The notes below the pieces were generated by a model. The model did not search any database. It had not been told where the DNA came from and saw nothing but the letters and a program-made list of their open reading frames with translations. Shown here in pieces: positions 45,820 through 57,599 of a DNA stretch of 64,000 nt; the stretch's first letter is position 1, and each line of letters starts with the position of its first letter. The position numbers and the translations under genes were made by a program. The DNA comes from Acytostelium subglobosum LB1 (lineage: Eukaryota > Evosea > Eumycetozoa > Acytosteliales > Acytosteliaceae). The stretch lies in contig NW_012236531.1 in assembly GCF_000787575.1 (NCBI RefSeq), positions 1,776,103 through 1,840,102 on the forward strand. Reading direction: 5' to 3'.

Positions 45820-47414
45820 ATGGCACAAGATGACCCAAATAATAATAATAACAATAATAATCAATCACAACAATACTTAATTCCACAATATATGACAGTC
45901 AACTCAATTGATACTGAATATACACCAACACCGGAACCTCAATCACAACCATTGTTAAAAGAATCTCATGATCAGTCCAACGTGCAATCGGTCCTCCAAC
46001 CTGTTGAACTTGATGAAGGAAATCGCCAAGAGAATACCAATCGCAAACCAACTGCTCCAAAATACCAAGATATACTCTTTATCGTTCTCTTTGTCACCTA
46101 TATTCTTGGAGTTGGTGTATTGTTTGGAATAACCTTCATTATATCCGACCCTGCTCCTGATCCCAGCCCTACATATGGTGATGATAGCAGTAGTTCTGAC
46201 TCGTCCTACTTCATTTATCAGTTGCTCTGGATGAACTTTGTTGCTTCTATGGTGGCTGCCCTCTTTGCTGGAATCTGGTTTTGTTGTGCCATCAACCGCT
46301 CCAAGCCTCTGGTCAAATGGACCTTTATCCTTGGCATTGTGCTTAGTATTCCAATAACTATACTGCTCCTACTGCAATCGTTTATTTGCGGAGTGTTATC
46401 CTTGATGTGGTCCATCGTATTGATTGTGGTCTATATAACAAGGAGGAATAGGATGGACTTTACATCAGCACTCTTGTCATCCTCTACCAAACTTGCCTTG
46501 AGTATGTAATACTAGACGTCTACACTCCTCCAACAATATTCTCCAACAGCTTACTAACTTGATTCATATCTACTAAAGAGTATAGAGCAGTAATCCGAGT
46601 GTCCATCGTAGCATGGTTTATCACCATCGTGTGGTTTGTCATATTGATCACAGTGATGGAACTGATCTCCAGATCATTTGATGGCATCTTGTTTGGATTC
46701 TTTTTCATCTACCTTGTGTTTGCCGCCTACTGGATGTACAACGTTATCAAGAACGTAGTTCACACAACAGTGAGTGGTCTGTTTGCATCTTGGTACTTTA
46801 TGGATGAAAGTGGTGCCAGCATGCCAGAGTATCCAACTCTTAGATCTCTAAATAGAGCCATGACCACGTCATTTGGATCCATCTGCTACGGCTCTCTGCT
46901 GATATCAATCGTGGACACACTCAACGTTTTGTCGATCCAAATGAGTGGATCGATGAACCTCATTGTCCGACTCCTTGGCTGCATCCTCCATGGCTTATTG
47001 TATCTATTGCGCAACGTTCTACAACTTTTCAACACGTACACATTTACACAGGTGGCCATCTATGGAAAGTCATACTGCCAGGCTGCTAAAGACACTGTCG
47101 AGTTGTTCAAACGAAGACAATCTGAGCTCGTGACCAACCAGATCTACGTGAGAACAGTTATCTTTGTTACCTGTTTAGTTGGTGGAATGATTGGAGGCAT
47201 CATTGGACACTTTGTAGCGGTCAATGGACTACATCTTTCCTATGGAGGTCTAACAGCATTCATCCTCACCTTTTGTTATATACGCATCAACTTGGAGGTT
47301 ATCTATTCTGGAGTGGTATCGATGTTTGTTTGTTATATGATTGACCCTGAAACACTTGGTCGCAATCATCCAGAACTCTATGCTTTGTACACCTCTGCAA
47401 ACAACCCTGTTTAG
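45820..47414 (+). CDS. Choline-transporter-like (CTL/SLC44) membrane protein
   Basis: Exons 45820-46501 and 46579-47414 give 505 residues. An Asn/Gln/Pro-rich cytosolic head of ~85 residues precedes about ten membrane helices. The CTL signature is seen in VVHTTVSGLFASWYFMDESG, TSFGSICYGSLLISIVDTLN, FNTYTFTQVAIYGKSYCQAA and the ending MFVCYMIDPETLGRNHPELY. Members transport choline or related amines, or act in membrane remodelling (yeast Pns1); the substrate is not known here. Confidence 0.87.
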
Positions 47415-47550
47415 TCAAAAAAACAATAAAGATTTTTACTCAACTAGAAACTTCAAGAGAAAAGCCAACCAAAAAAACTTTATCTCTCTCATTTTTGTTT
47501 CACTAATACTCCAAAACATACACAAAGATAGAGATAGATAATAAGATATA

Positions 47551-49148
47551 ATGTCTTCTGCACAGATCTATCAGGTACCAGTTGTGTCCAATGGTCTCAG
47601 AGAGCCAGAGTCAATACTACAAATCGTTGATGCTCTTGACAAGTTGGATAAAGTCTTTAACGAAGTCTATACATCGATCAGTTCTCGTGTATCGAAAGAA
47701 AAGTCAAGAATAGACAGTGTTACCAATAGACTTAATAATGCACAAGTATGTCAAGTTGATCTAGGATGAGATCCACATATATTAATGTTGTTAATAATAA
47801 TCCATATCAAGTTCAAAGTCAACCAGATAGTTGGAAGCAGGAATGCCATCACTGTGTTCAGCAGCGCAAAGTATCCTGCCAACAAAGAATGGATAGATTA
47901 CAGTCCACTATACTCTGATAAAGCCCGTGCTCCATTCAAACCATCGCACTACCATCTCCATGATGTCACTGCAGTATGTACTTATTAGCAGATATGTGTA
48001 GTTCTACACAACACTAATGATATTATTCTTCTTCTTCTTCTTCTTCTTCTTCTTCTTCTTCTTCTTCTTCTTCTTCTTCTTTCAAATAGAAACCACAAGA
48101 TACATATCTAGAGGTCAACGATTTGGTATTTATCGAGAAGAGCATTGATGCAGCATCAAAGGAGATCTCTATAAAGGAGGGTTTGGGTTTACTGCCACAT
48201 CACATCCCAAGTGTCTCCAACTTGTTGTTGTTCAACACTCAAGAGAATCCATACAAGAGATACTCCAATACGCTGGACAATCTCTCTGGCACCGAAAGTG
48301 ATAAGCCTCAAGTTCTTGGCGATAAGAAGAAGAAGATTGGTGCTGCTCCAGTCACCGTTGAGAAGGGTGACACTCTGGTAATGATCTCCGCAACATATAT
48401 GCGTGTCATTGTAATTATATGTATCTAACTCTCCCCATCCCATCACACTCAGGTTCAAGCCAATGGTCCAGGAGATGGCTATCATCCAACGATCAACCCT
48501 GTCGAGTTACCAAACAATTCCTTCCCATTGGATCTACCATTGCCCAACGTTGCAGAGAATATCGGTTGGGCAGCCGAGCAACAAATTGGTATCGCACCCT
48601 CAAACCAGGTCAGCGCCAGTCTGCCAATATTCGATAGCGCTGCCGGAGGTGAAGCAATGGCAGGCCCTGCAACCTCTGTACAACCACCAAGCAATTCTGG
48701 TGCTCCTCCTCCTCCACCTCCATCGGGTGCTCCTCCTCCACCTCCTCCTCCACCTCCACCTCCCTCATCTGCTCCTCCACCCCCACCACCTCCTCCTCCT
48801 CCTAGCTCACGTCCTCCTCCCCCTCCAACGTCAGCACCTGAAATGGACGACAGTGATCATGACCAGAAGGGATCGGACGGCTCAGCCATTGGCAACCTCT
48901 TGGCTGACATTCGTAATGGTCACAAGAACCGTTTGAAGAAGGTTGTGACCAAGGGAGACAACTCTGACGATGAGGACGATGCACCACCACCCAAGAAGAG
49001 TGGAGGAGGAGATGTTATGTCTGACCTCTTCCTTGCTCTGTCAAGAAGAAGACAGAGTATCGCCTCTGAAAAGAAGAAGGCACCAGCTGGAAAGAAGCAA
49101 GAGTACTCTGATGACGAGTCGGATTCCGAATCATCAGAATGGGAGTAA
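47551..49148 (+). CDS. wshA: WASH complex subunit 1 (WASH)
   Basis: Exons 47551-47745, 47812-47973, 48090-48377 and 48453-49148 give 446 residues. WASH activates Arp2/3 on endosomes and lysosomes for recycling and V-ATPase retrieval. The N-terminal helical WHD1 (LQIVDALDKLDKVFNEVYTS, then NAITVFSSAKYPANKEW) is followed by the NDLVFIEKS block, a very Pro-rich region (about 48706-48840), a WH2-like GNLLADIRNGHKNRLKKV, a connector DVMSDLFLALSRRRQSI and an acidic tail ending in a Trp-Glu, as Arp2/3 activators require. The final helix order V-C-A is intact. Intron 3 contains a long TTC repeat. Confidence 0.93.
48024..48081 (+). repeat. (TTC)n microsatellite in WASH intron
   Basis: About 18 TTC units directly upstream of the acceptor of the second intron-to-third-exon junction; they form an exceptionally long polypyrimidine tract. 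Copy number is likely to vary between strains. Confidence 0.9.
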
Positions 49149-49308
49149 TAGTCGTTGTATAACAATAAATGATATATCTTATAAGATCGAACTGGTAGTA
49201 GGTAGAGGTATCAGTGTCTACATAGTCAACACTAAATATTTAGTCAGTGGAGAACATTTATATATTATACTATGACATTATAGAGTTGTCGGCAGGCATC
49301 CAAGTTGG

Positions 49309-51195
49309 TTAACGGGCAGTGACAATGTCATCGATCTTGAGCAACATGATGACAGTCTCAGTTGCAAGTGTGAGGGCACTTGTTGAAACCAACAGGGGCT
49401 GGACAACGTTCTCCTGGAGAATGTTGGTAATGGCACCTTTGCGGACATTGATACCTGCGTTCTTCTCTCCTTGTGCGTGCTTGTTTCGGAGCTCAGTGAC
49501 AATGCTGATTGGGTGGAGTCCAGCATTCTCGGCCAGAGTGTATGGGATGATCTCCAGGGCCTCTGCGTAGGCGCGAACACAGTAGCTAGTGTTGCCCATG
49601 AGGGATTTGGCGTATTCAGTGACTTGCTGTGACACTTCAATCTCTGGTGCACCACCTCCTGCAATGAGGAACTTCTTCTTGACCAACGAGCGGATGACAC
49701 AAAGTGCGTCATGGATTGAACGCTCGGCCTCGTCCAATACCAGCTTGTTTGAACCTCTGGCCAAGATGGTCACAGTCTTGCCTGGATTTGGGATACCTGT
49801 AATCTTTACAATTTTACCATCAGTAGTGCCAACCTCCTCGACCAAGTCGGCCTTTCCGAGCTTGTCTGGTGTAAATGACTCTATGTTGGCAATTGGTGTA
49901 CATCCAATAGTCTAAAAGAAAGATGATATTAGTAAGTGAGCAAACTCCCCCTGTCCAACTGTAAACAACTCCACGTTCCAACATACGTTGCAAATGAACT
50001 CTATATCATCACGTTCAATATCCTTGACGACAAGAATCTTCAACTTGGCCAAGTAATGAAGAGAGTACTCGTTGAGGGCGTCTCTCAGGATGGACTTTTG
50101 GACGAGCAGAACATTGCAACCTGACTTTTGAATCTTGCGGCACATTTCAAGAATGAGCTTTGGCTCCTCCTTGAGCACCTTGTCCATCTTGGTGTAGTCA
50201 GAGACGACGATGTTGTTGTCCATGTAGGTCTTTGGTGCAGAGAGACAGAATTGAATGAGACCAACCTTGGCGTTCTGAATACGAGTGGGTCCACCTGCGC
50301 CATGGGCTGTGTGCTGATCAAACACCAGGCCATGGATGAGTTCAGTCTCATCGATAGTGCCACCAAGCTTCTTGATGATCTTGATATCCTTGAGGTTGAC
50401 ATTGGTGGCAGTGCTTGGGTTGATTACGGCAAGCACTGCATCGACGGCGATCGTCGCAAGGTTGGTGTACTGTGACACCACCTTTGAGTTAAGTGATGTG
50501 ATAGCACTCTTGACCAAACTGGCCTTGTCGCTCAGACTGACTGGTGTTGACATGTTGGTGAGAACTTCCAATGATTTGTTCAAGGCCAAGTTGAATGACT
50601 CTGAGATGATCGATGGATGAATGCCCTTGGCCATTAACTGTGAAACGGCAGACAACAATGCTCCTGCAATGACACACACTGAAGTGGTTCCATCACCGGC
50701 CTCAATGTCCTGAGCCTTTGCTAGTTCTGCCAACTGTTGTTGTTGTTGTTGAGGTGGTTGGGTGTGATATAGTTGTTAGAACTTGATGTAATCGTTCAAT
50801 AGATGTGACGACATTACCATTTTACCAGCAGGGTGTCTAACCTCCAAGTGCTTCAAGATGGTGGCACCATCATTACTGATGATCACCTCTCCATTTGGTG
50901 AACTGATCTGTATTGTTTGGAGTTGAGAATTAGACGTGTGTCCATCACAGAGTGTCCACAGTAAGCTGAGTACTCATACCATTTTGTCCATTCCCTTTGG
51001 TCCAAGAGAAGTTCTGATCGCATCTGCAACGGCTACGTAGGTGATTGGGTTGGTTAGATATCAGAACTACTATAGCTACACATATTTGTTGATTCGTGTT
51101 ATTGACATACCTCTTGCAGCAACGATATTTGAGGTCCTGACATCCTTCTCCTTTTCCTTCTCGTCAAAATCACTTCTTGATGCTGTTGATGCCAT
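49309..51195 (-). CDS. cct4: T-complex protein 1 subunit delta
   Basis: Exons 51111-51195, 50980-51032, 50818-50907, 49987-50733 and 49309-49911 give 525 residues, the normal CCT4 length. CCT/TRiC folds actin, tubulin and WD40 proteins in the cytosol. The ATPase motif is split over exons ([42 protein letters not shown]). Subunit-specific blocks are [44 protein letters not shown] and [28 protein letters not shown] is the family C-terminal signature. It shares a 290 bp divergent promoter with AsnRS. Confidence 0.95.
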
Positions 51196-51486
51196 GATAT
51201 GTTATATGTATAAAGAGAGAAAGTCTTGTAGTATATCTTCAACACATCAAAGAGATAAAGGATACAGGATATCTCCTTTGACCCTTGAAGATGAACTTTT
51301 AATTTTTTCAAATTAAATATGATTTTGCATCTAGAACTTCCATACACACAACCATTGGACAGAACAATACCACCAAGTTCAAGTTTTTTTTCTTCACCTT
51401 ATCTCAATCAAACAGTATTAAACACTCCTTAGGTGTTCCTTCAGTTCAAACTATTATAATTTATATTTGTAGAAGAGATAGATAAG
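51196..51486. promoter_or_regulatory. Divergent promoter region CCT4/AsnRS
   Basis: A 291 bp gap between divergent start codons, with TTTAATTTTTTCAAATTAAAT around 51297-51320 and a T-run near 51383-51391. No specific element can be named. Confidence 0.5.
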
Positions 51487-53656
51487 ATGTCAGAAGCAGA
51501 TATTAAACTTTTCCAGTCCATTGGACTAGACGACAAACGTTCAAAGGATACTATCAAGAACAAGGAACTCACTGATCTACTCAAGTCCTTGATCACTGCC
51601 GCTGGTGTTCAGGGTGGAGCAGACAAGACTGTTGGAAACCTCCTTTACAATCTTGCCACCAGTGCTCAGGCTCAGTCACCACTTTGTGCTGATGTTGCCA
51701 GGTACATTGGAGATGGTCGCATCAAGTCGCAGCCACAGTTCCAAGCGATGATCGCCCACCTCAAGGAGGCTGGTGCCACACCTTTCAACGCTTCAAAGTT
51801 GGAGGTTGACTGCGGTGTTGGTGTTACCGTCACTATTGATCAAATCAACCAAGCCATCGACACTTTGTTCCAGCAGAAGCAAACTGAGTTGACAGAGAAG
51901 AAGTAAGACATTGTCTTGGCAATGCATTGGATACATACACTAACAACATAACCACTTTGCTACTACTGTTTATTTATTTAGGTGGGGAGTGCCAATTGGT
52001 GATCTCTTAAACCCTCTGAAGGATACATTGAAGTGGGCTGATCTCAAGTCGGTCAAGGACCAGTTGGACAAAAAGATGTTGGCACTACTTGGACCAAAGC
52101 CTCAAGAGGCACCAAAGGAGAAGAAGGAGAAACCAGTGTCAACAGCAAAGGTCGAGGAGTCGATGGCCAAAATCACCTTGACAGAGGACAAGGCTTTGCC
52201 ACCTGCCAAGGTGCTCAAGATCAGGGGCTGCTCCCCAGCCATCGCTGGTAGTCGTGTCTGCATCAAGGGATGGATCCACCACATCCGTGCCCAAAAGAAG
52301 ATTGCTTTCATGGAGCTTCGTGATGGAACTGGATTCCTTCAGTGTGTTCTCGCAGAGAACTTGATCCATCCATCCATCGTCGATGATCTCAAGAGAGAGG
52401 CAACTGTTGCACTGTATGGCAAGCTCACCGTCCCACCCCCTGACAAGCATTGTCCAAATGGAGTGGAGCTTCAGGTGGACTATTGGCAATTGATTGGACC
52501 ATCCAATGTCGATTTGGAGGGTATCATTAACACTGTAGGTTAAATATGCAAGTTGTGTGACGAAACTATATCCTCCAATCACTACTGACCACCACTCTCT
52601 ATAATAATATAGGAATCCAACGTAGATCAAATGTTGGACCAACGTCATATCGTTCTCAGAGGAACGAGAGCCAGTTCAATTATGAAGTTGAGATCGATTG
52701 CAATGAAGGCATTCCGTGATCATTACTTTGACAATGGATACTATGAGATCTCTCCACCAACCCTTGTCAACACCTTCTGTGAGGGTGGTTCAGAGTTGTT
52801 CACTCTTGATTACTATGGCCAACCAGTATGTAGTAGTTGTTGTTGATATAGATAGTATCCCTAACAACTTATATCTTTTTATTAGGCATACTTGACACAG
52901 TCGTCCCAATTATATTTGGAGACAGTGATCCCAGTTGTTGGAGACTCCTACTGTATGGCTCAATCCTACCGTGCAGAGAAGAGCAAGACTCGTCGTCATT
53001 TGTCAGAGTTTACACATTTGGAAGCAGAGTGTCCATTCATCACCTACGACGACCTGTTGAACCGCATCGAGTTCCTGGTGTGTGATGTCGCCGAGAGAAT
53101 CTTCAAGATCGACAGCGAGCTGTTGCTCTCGGTCAACGCCAACGCCAAGGTTCCACAGCGTCCATTCAAGCGTATGGACTATGTCGAGGGTATCAAGTAC
53201 TGCCGTGAGCACAACATCTACAAGGATGAGGCCACCAAAACCAACTTTGAGTTTGGTGATGATATCCCAGAGGCTGCAGAGCGTAAGATGAACGACCAGA
53301 TCGGTGTTCCAATCCTTTTCTGCAGATTCCCTGCCGAGATGAAGGCTTTCTATATGGCCCGTTGCCCAGAGGACAGAACATTGACTGAGTCCGTCGACCT
53401 GTTGATGCCAGGTGTTGGCGAGATTGTGGGAGGCAGCATGCGTATTGCCGACTACCAGGAGCTTATGGATGCCTACAAACGTGAAGGTTTGGACCCATCC
53501 CAGTATTACTGGTTCACCGACCAACGCAAGTACGGAACCACTCCACACGGAGGATACGGTCTCGGTGTTGAGCGTTTCTTGACCTGGTTCTTGGGCGAGG
53601 AGCATATTCGTAACGTCTGTCTCTACCCACGTTACACTGAGAGATGTCAGCCATAA
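51487..53656 (+). CDS. asnS: Asparaginyl-tRNA synthetase with GlnRS-type N-domain
   Basis: Exons 51487-51902, 51982-52534, 52613-52825 and 52886-53656 give 650 residues. The C-terminal ~430 residues are a cytosolic class IIb AsnRS: OB-fold (VCIKGWIHHIRAQKKIAFME), motif 2 (YCMAQSYRAEKSKTRRHLSE), then TRRHLSEFTHLEAECPF, and motif 3 GYGLGVERFLTWFLG. The N-terminal ~190 residues instead resemble the appended domain of eukaryotic GlnRS (LFQSIGLDDKRSKDTIKNKE, VGNLLYNLATSA, KLEVDCGVGVTVT, LKWADLKSVKDQLDKKM), a non-specific tRNA-binding module. The enzyme charges tRNA-Asn. The two-domain layout is unusual for AsnRS generally. Confidence 0.93.
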
Positions 53657-53789
53657 AGATAAGGTTCTTTGGTTGAACCAACAACAGATGGTCTGGTCAA
53701 CCAACAAGTACCATCAACAATAATAACAACAACATTGCAATAGAATATGAATACATTTAATAATGATCGGTATTGCCACGAGCAAGTGA

Positions 53790-54689
53790 TTAGTTGAGGT
53801 ATTCAAGACTTGCTTTGGCCTTCTCCATCTCTCTAAGGAATTGATAGAATTGTGGTAGAGTCAGTTCTAAGAGTGTGTTGTTACAACTTGTTAGTGGACA
53901 ATATGATTACTGGGGAAGCATAATATTAATACACATACCCATGTGAACATCTTCTTTGGTATCACCTCCTTTGTCCAACACAAGCTTTAGTTGCAAGAAT
54001 GTATTGCCACCCTTCTTTGATTCACTGCTTGCGGTTGTCACTCCAAAGCGCCATTGCATGTCCAACACTTGGTTGATGTTGAACGTGTTTCCAACAAAGG
54101 ATCGAGATAGATCTATGAAGTTTGTTTTGTATTTGAGAGCGATTGATTCTGCTTGTTCCTCTGACAATCTAAAGTTGATAAGATCCTCTTTGACGTGGTT
54201 AGGTGTGAGATGGTACTTGACTGCTCCTTTCAAGAAGTAAACATAACAGTCATTTGTTTGTCTAATGTGTGATTGACTCTTGTCTAACATCATCAATATA
54301 CGTATGCGCATAACTTAGTGGACACCAACACTCAACATCTAGCAAAGCGAGCTAGTCATAGGTGGTGTTCTAATGTTTGGCGGCTATGTCGATATACCGA
54401 TGTAGTGAGGGTCAGTCGAACATTGTATTGGGAGTGATCTGTGAGTGATTGGTATAATTATTGAGCCTCTGATGATGTTCTTTAGGGCATTCTCGCTGAT
54501 TGAGTGCTGTTGTGAGAAGGAAGACACAGAATTCATGAGCCCCTCTGCCTTTTGGTAGAGCAAGAACGTGAAGATGATATCGATCAACTCGCTAAGCTGT
54601 TGGTCATCCAAATTCGAAAGATATCCTACTTCATTGAGTAGTTGTTGATCTGGACTGCTGTTGCCTGAACCAAGGAATCTAAATGACAT
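53790..54689 (-). CDS. commd7: COMM domain-containing protein 7
   Basis: Exons 54398-54689, 53939-54226 and 53790-53866 give 218 residues. The helical N-domain (YLSNLDDQQLSELIDIIFTF) and the COMM domain (VLDMQWRFGVTTASSESKKG, TFLQLKLVLDKGG, MELTLPQFYQFLREMEKAKA across exon 3) match COMMD7. COMMD proteins form a ring with CCDC22/CCDC93 (the CCC complex) that works with WASH in endosomal recycling; WASH lies only 5 kb away. The first intron is weakly supported: the donor TCG/GTATAT leaves ~15 residues absent from other COMMD7 proteins before GAVKYHLTPNH. The frame is nevertheless kept. Confidence 0.8.
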
Positions 54690-54860
54690 TATATTATATG
54701 TATAGACTTTAACTGTTTGATGATTGATAGAATGATTTAGTGAAAACAGATATTCTGGTTATTTAGAAAAATAGTTTGTTTTTTCCATTGTTATTGGCAC
54801 AATATCTATTCAATCAACCTTCATTCATACTCGGCATCATAAACAGTACAAATAACCTCA

Positions 54861-55678
54861 ATGATCCAATCATTGAGACAACACCGTGCAACCCACGGTT
54901 CAAAAGATCCCGATGTCGAGGTTGTCTTGAAGGAGGAATCAGTCGGCCGAACGGGTGGGCAAGTGCCCTATTGTCGAAGGTTCATACAAAACCGTCGATA
55001 TATAATGTAAGATGTAATGCGTTGTAGAGCCTGGTGACTAACGTTGAGATGGCCGACGATACGAGCTGTATTTGTCGATGGCAAACAATGTCGGCTCCGC
55101 AGTCGAGTATCGTATACTCGACAGACCAATCTCCTGCAACCTGTCGTCAGGACCGTATTAGACCAGTCGGTGGAGATAGACTTACGTGGATGTGTGGTGG
55201 GGATCACTCGTTCAGCTGCCCATGCACTTGTGTCAAGATGGAGGCTCAGGTCTAAGTCTTGGATCTTGCTCGTCCAACCCAACTCGGGAGGACTTTTGTC
55301 AAGATGTGTGACAGCTGCCTCATCAAGGGAGACGTGATGGAGTTGAAGATTCACATCAGGATGACGATTGTCACGGACAGCAAAGCAACAAAACAAGGCC
55401 AGTAGGAAGAACGTCGCGAGGCTCACCGTACAGTGGTCGTAGAAGATGCAAGCTGGAGCAGATGAGTGCCGGATAGGTGATTCTATGGTCCTGTCGGAGG
55501 GTGACTCTAGCCGCCCGCATTCTATGTGTTGACTCCGGTTGAAAAGAAAATCGTCAAACATCCATTTAGCGCCAAACTGCGTGCACAGGAGAGGAAAGAC
55601 GACAGAGCTATCAAGAGGATAAGGATCATCATTGAGAATGTATTCTGCACAATGAAGCAATGGAAATGCAGTAGGTAA
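54861..55678 (+). pseudogene. Degenerate DDE transposase (DDE_Tnp_4/Harbinger-like)
   Basis: A frame starting at ATG 54861 carries early stops and then resumes in the same frame with IRAVFVDGKQCRLRS, fitting the first catalytic Asp (xDG). After a frame change come KIHIRMTIVTDSKATK (second Asp) and, in the same phase further on, LTPVEKKIVKHPFSAKLR and DRAIKRIRIIIENVFCTMKQ (catalytic Glu in the IENxF helix). The order D-D-E and the LTP...RxxIExxF spacing suit DDE_Tnp_4 (PIF/Harbinger, IS5-like) transposases. At least one frameshift and several stops make it a fossil. No terminal repeats were found. A 230-codon frame on the other strand is a shadow. Confidence 0.5.
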
Positions 55679-55972
55679 AAAGGATAGGGTAAATGATTGT
55701 AGAATTGTAGGTAGAATAGAGTTTTAAAGTTGGAAAAAATAAATAATTTTAGAAGGTGATTTTTGTAATTCTACAATAATACTACAATCAGTTGTGAGTA
55801 GAAATAAGAGTTTGCACGCACGATAGAGTGATCAGTTGAGACAAAGAGTATAACAGATAGTGATGATTTGAATTTGAAAAAAATGAAGTACGTGATACCC
55901 CACCAGTACACAAACGATACACAAGGAGTACACTGATCATGTACACAATCTGATTGTTGGTGGTTGGTGTGT
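55679..55972. other. Intergenic, AT-rich
   Basis: About 290 bp between the transposase fossil and the next gene's stop, with A/T runs and no coding signal. Confidence 0.5.
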
Positions 55973-57446
55973 TTATTGCACAACTCTTATTTGTTCAATG
56001 ACTCTGGTCAGCTTCTGCCAAGCCAAATATTCCAGCTCAGCCTTGGTGATTGGAAGTCCACTCAAGTCAGCAATGTCAGAATGTCCAGAACCTGTGCTGG
56101 TAGTCTTTCTGAGTCTCTTGGTTTGTTTGGGTTCATGCTGGTCATCATCCTGTCCATCTCGTTCGTGGTCTGGATCTTCGCGAAAATCGAATTTGCTTGG
56201 CAAAGATAGTCGAGAGGGTCTTGCGATAACGTTGTTGTCAATAAGCAATTGGGCGATGTTGACATTGTCTGGAGATGAGAGCCTGAGTGAAATGGCCCTA
56301 TGAGCGTTTCGTTCGTTGTTCAGTATGCAATAGCCAACAAAGAATGGGGGACGACGACTGGACCAAACAAGTATCCAAACATTGGTTCCATTTGTCAAGA
56401 GGCCAAGTACACTCTGATTAGATTTGAAAGTGATGACGAGACACTCTACGAGAGCTTGAGGCAAATGATCTTGAATAGAGACATCAGGAGTCTTCAATTC
56501 GACGAAGCAGAGGACTTCATAGGCCAAGAATCCAGTGGTTGGTGCGTGTGATGGGACAATGACTATATCGGTTGTTCCAGAGAGTGTTGAATCGTGGAAT
56601 GATTCATGGTAAAGCTGGTTATTGGTGGAGGCATTACGGTATTGCAAATGTTTCTCCTTAGGAAGTGGGTACTCTCTCTTCAGCCATTCAATGACACGAA
56701 CCAAATGCTCGTTCTCGTGGTAAACTTGATGTGTGATGTTAAGCTTGAACAGTCTATCAACCAAAGCGTTCTTGTTACCACTTGTTGATTTTGAGCGACT
56801 ACTCAACATATCTTTGAGAGCATCGACTCCCATCGCACTGAGTTGTGTTTTTGTATAGGTCTCCATCTTTGCTGTCCACAAGAATTGTTTAGGGTTGTCA
56901 GAGTTGGGTACCTCATCGAATCTGTGGAGGTTTAGAGCCAAGTTTTGGACAAGATCATCCCATAGATGCTTGGTGACATCTGAAAAGGAGATTGATTTCG
57001 CCTTGCGTTTGTTGAGGATCGAATTTATGCCATCCTCAAGCTTCTTCTCAAGGCGATTGAAAGAGTCAGTGAAAGCTGGGTTGTGTTAGTAACTCAAACT
57101 AATCACTCGCTCTCATTTGTACTTACGCGATTGGCCACCACCTCCTCCTGCAGCACCGGCTTGAGTGTGTATGTTAGTATTGAATGAAGACATTGCCAAG
57201 ATGTTGTTTGTACTTATGAGCTTGGGCTGGGTTGATGAGACGTCTGAGCTTTGCTTCATGACCAGCGCCAAGCTTTGGGAAGACTCTGTCGCGGTTATTA
57301 GAGTTCAATACGTCTATGATGGTTTGGGGAGTATCAACACCTTCGACATCAAACACAGTGTCTGACATCTCTGTGGCTGCATCTTTGGGTACTCTTGATT
57401 GTACAAACAAATCGAACAGTTGTGCTTTGGTGATGGGATCGTTCAT
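55973..57446 (-). CDS. SAM-like/SAP/nuclease-like protein
   Basis: Three probable exons: 57214-57446, 57127-57159 and 55973-57075. Exon 1 has a SAM-like helical unit (DTPQTIIDVL, FPKLGAGHEAKLRRLINPAQ); exon 2 is a Gly-rich linker; exon 3 encodes a coiled segment (FNRLEKKLEDGINSI), a SAP-like motif (LSAMGVDALKDMLSSRSK, GNKNALVDRLFKL) and a block CFVELKTPDVSIQDHLPQAL that resembles a PD-(D/E)xK nuclease core (E-x-K then Q). The tail is acidic and basic with a possible nuclear signal PKQTKRLRK. Exons 2 and 3 join cleanly; exon 1 to exon 2 is one base out of phase with the only donor I see, so a frameshift or a missed site is likely. Such modules occur in Crinkler-like proteins and mobile elements. 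Confidence 0.5.
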
Positions 57447-57599
57447 TTGAAAAGATTGTTAAGGTGAGAAGATAAGGACTAGTATTTGTTGTTGATGTTG
57501 TAATGATTAATGAATGAATGAGCATCAAGGAAGCCTCTTTGTGTGTTGGAAACTCATAAATAAATTAAATCAAATTTGTTAATAAATAACAGATATAAC

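Noticed and set aside
53003-53707. 234-codon minus-strand frame
   Set aside because: Antisense to the conserved catalytic core of AsnRS.
54968-55660. 230-codon minus-strand frame
   Set aside because: Long and open but without any recognisable motif; the plus strand of the same interval shows ordered DDE transposase blocks, so this is treated as a chance shadow.
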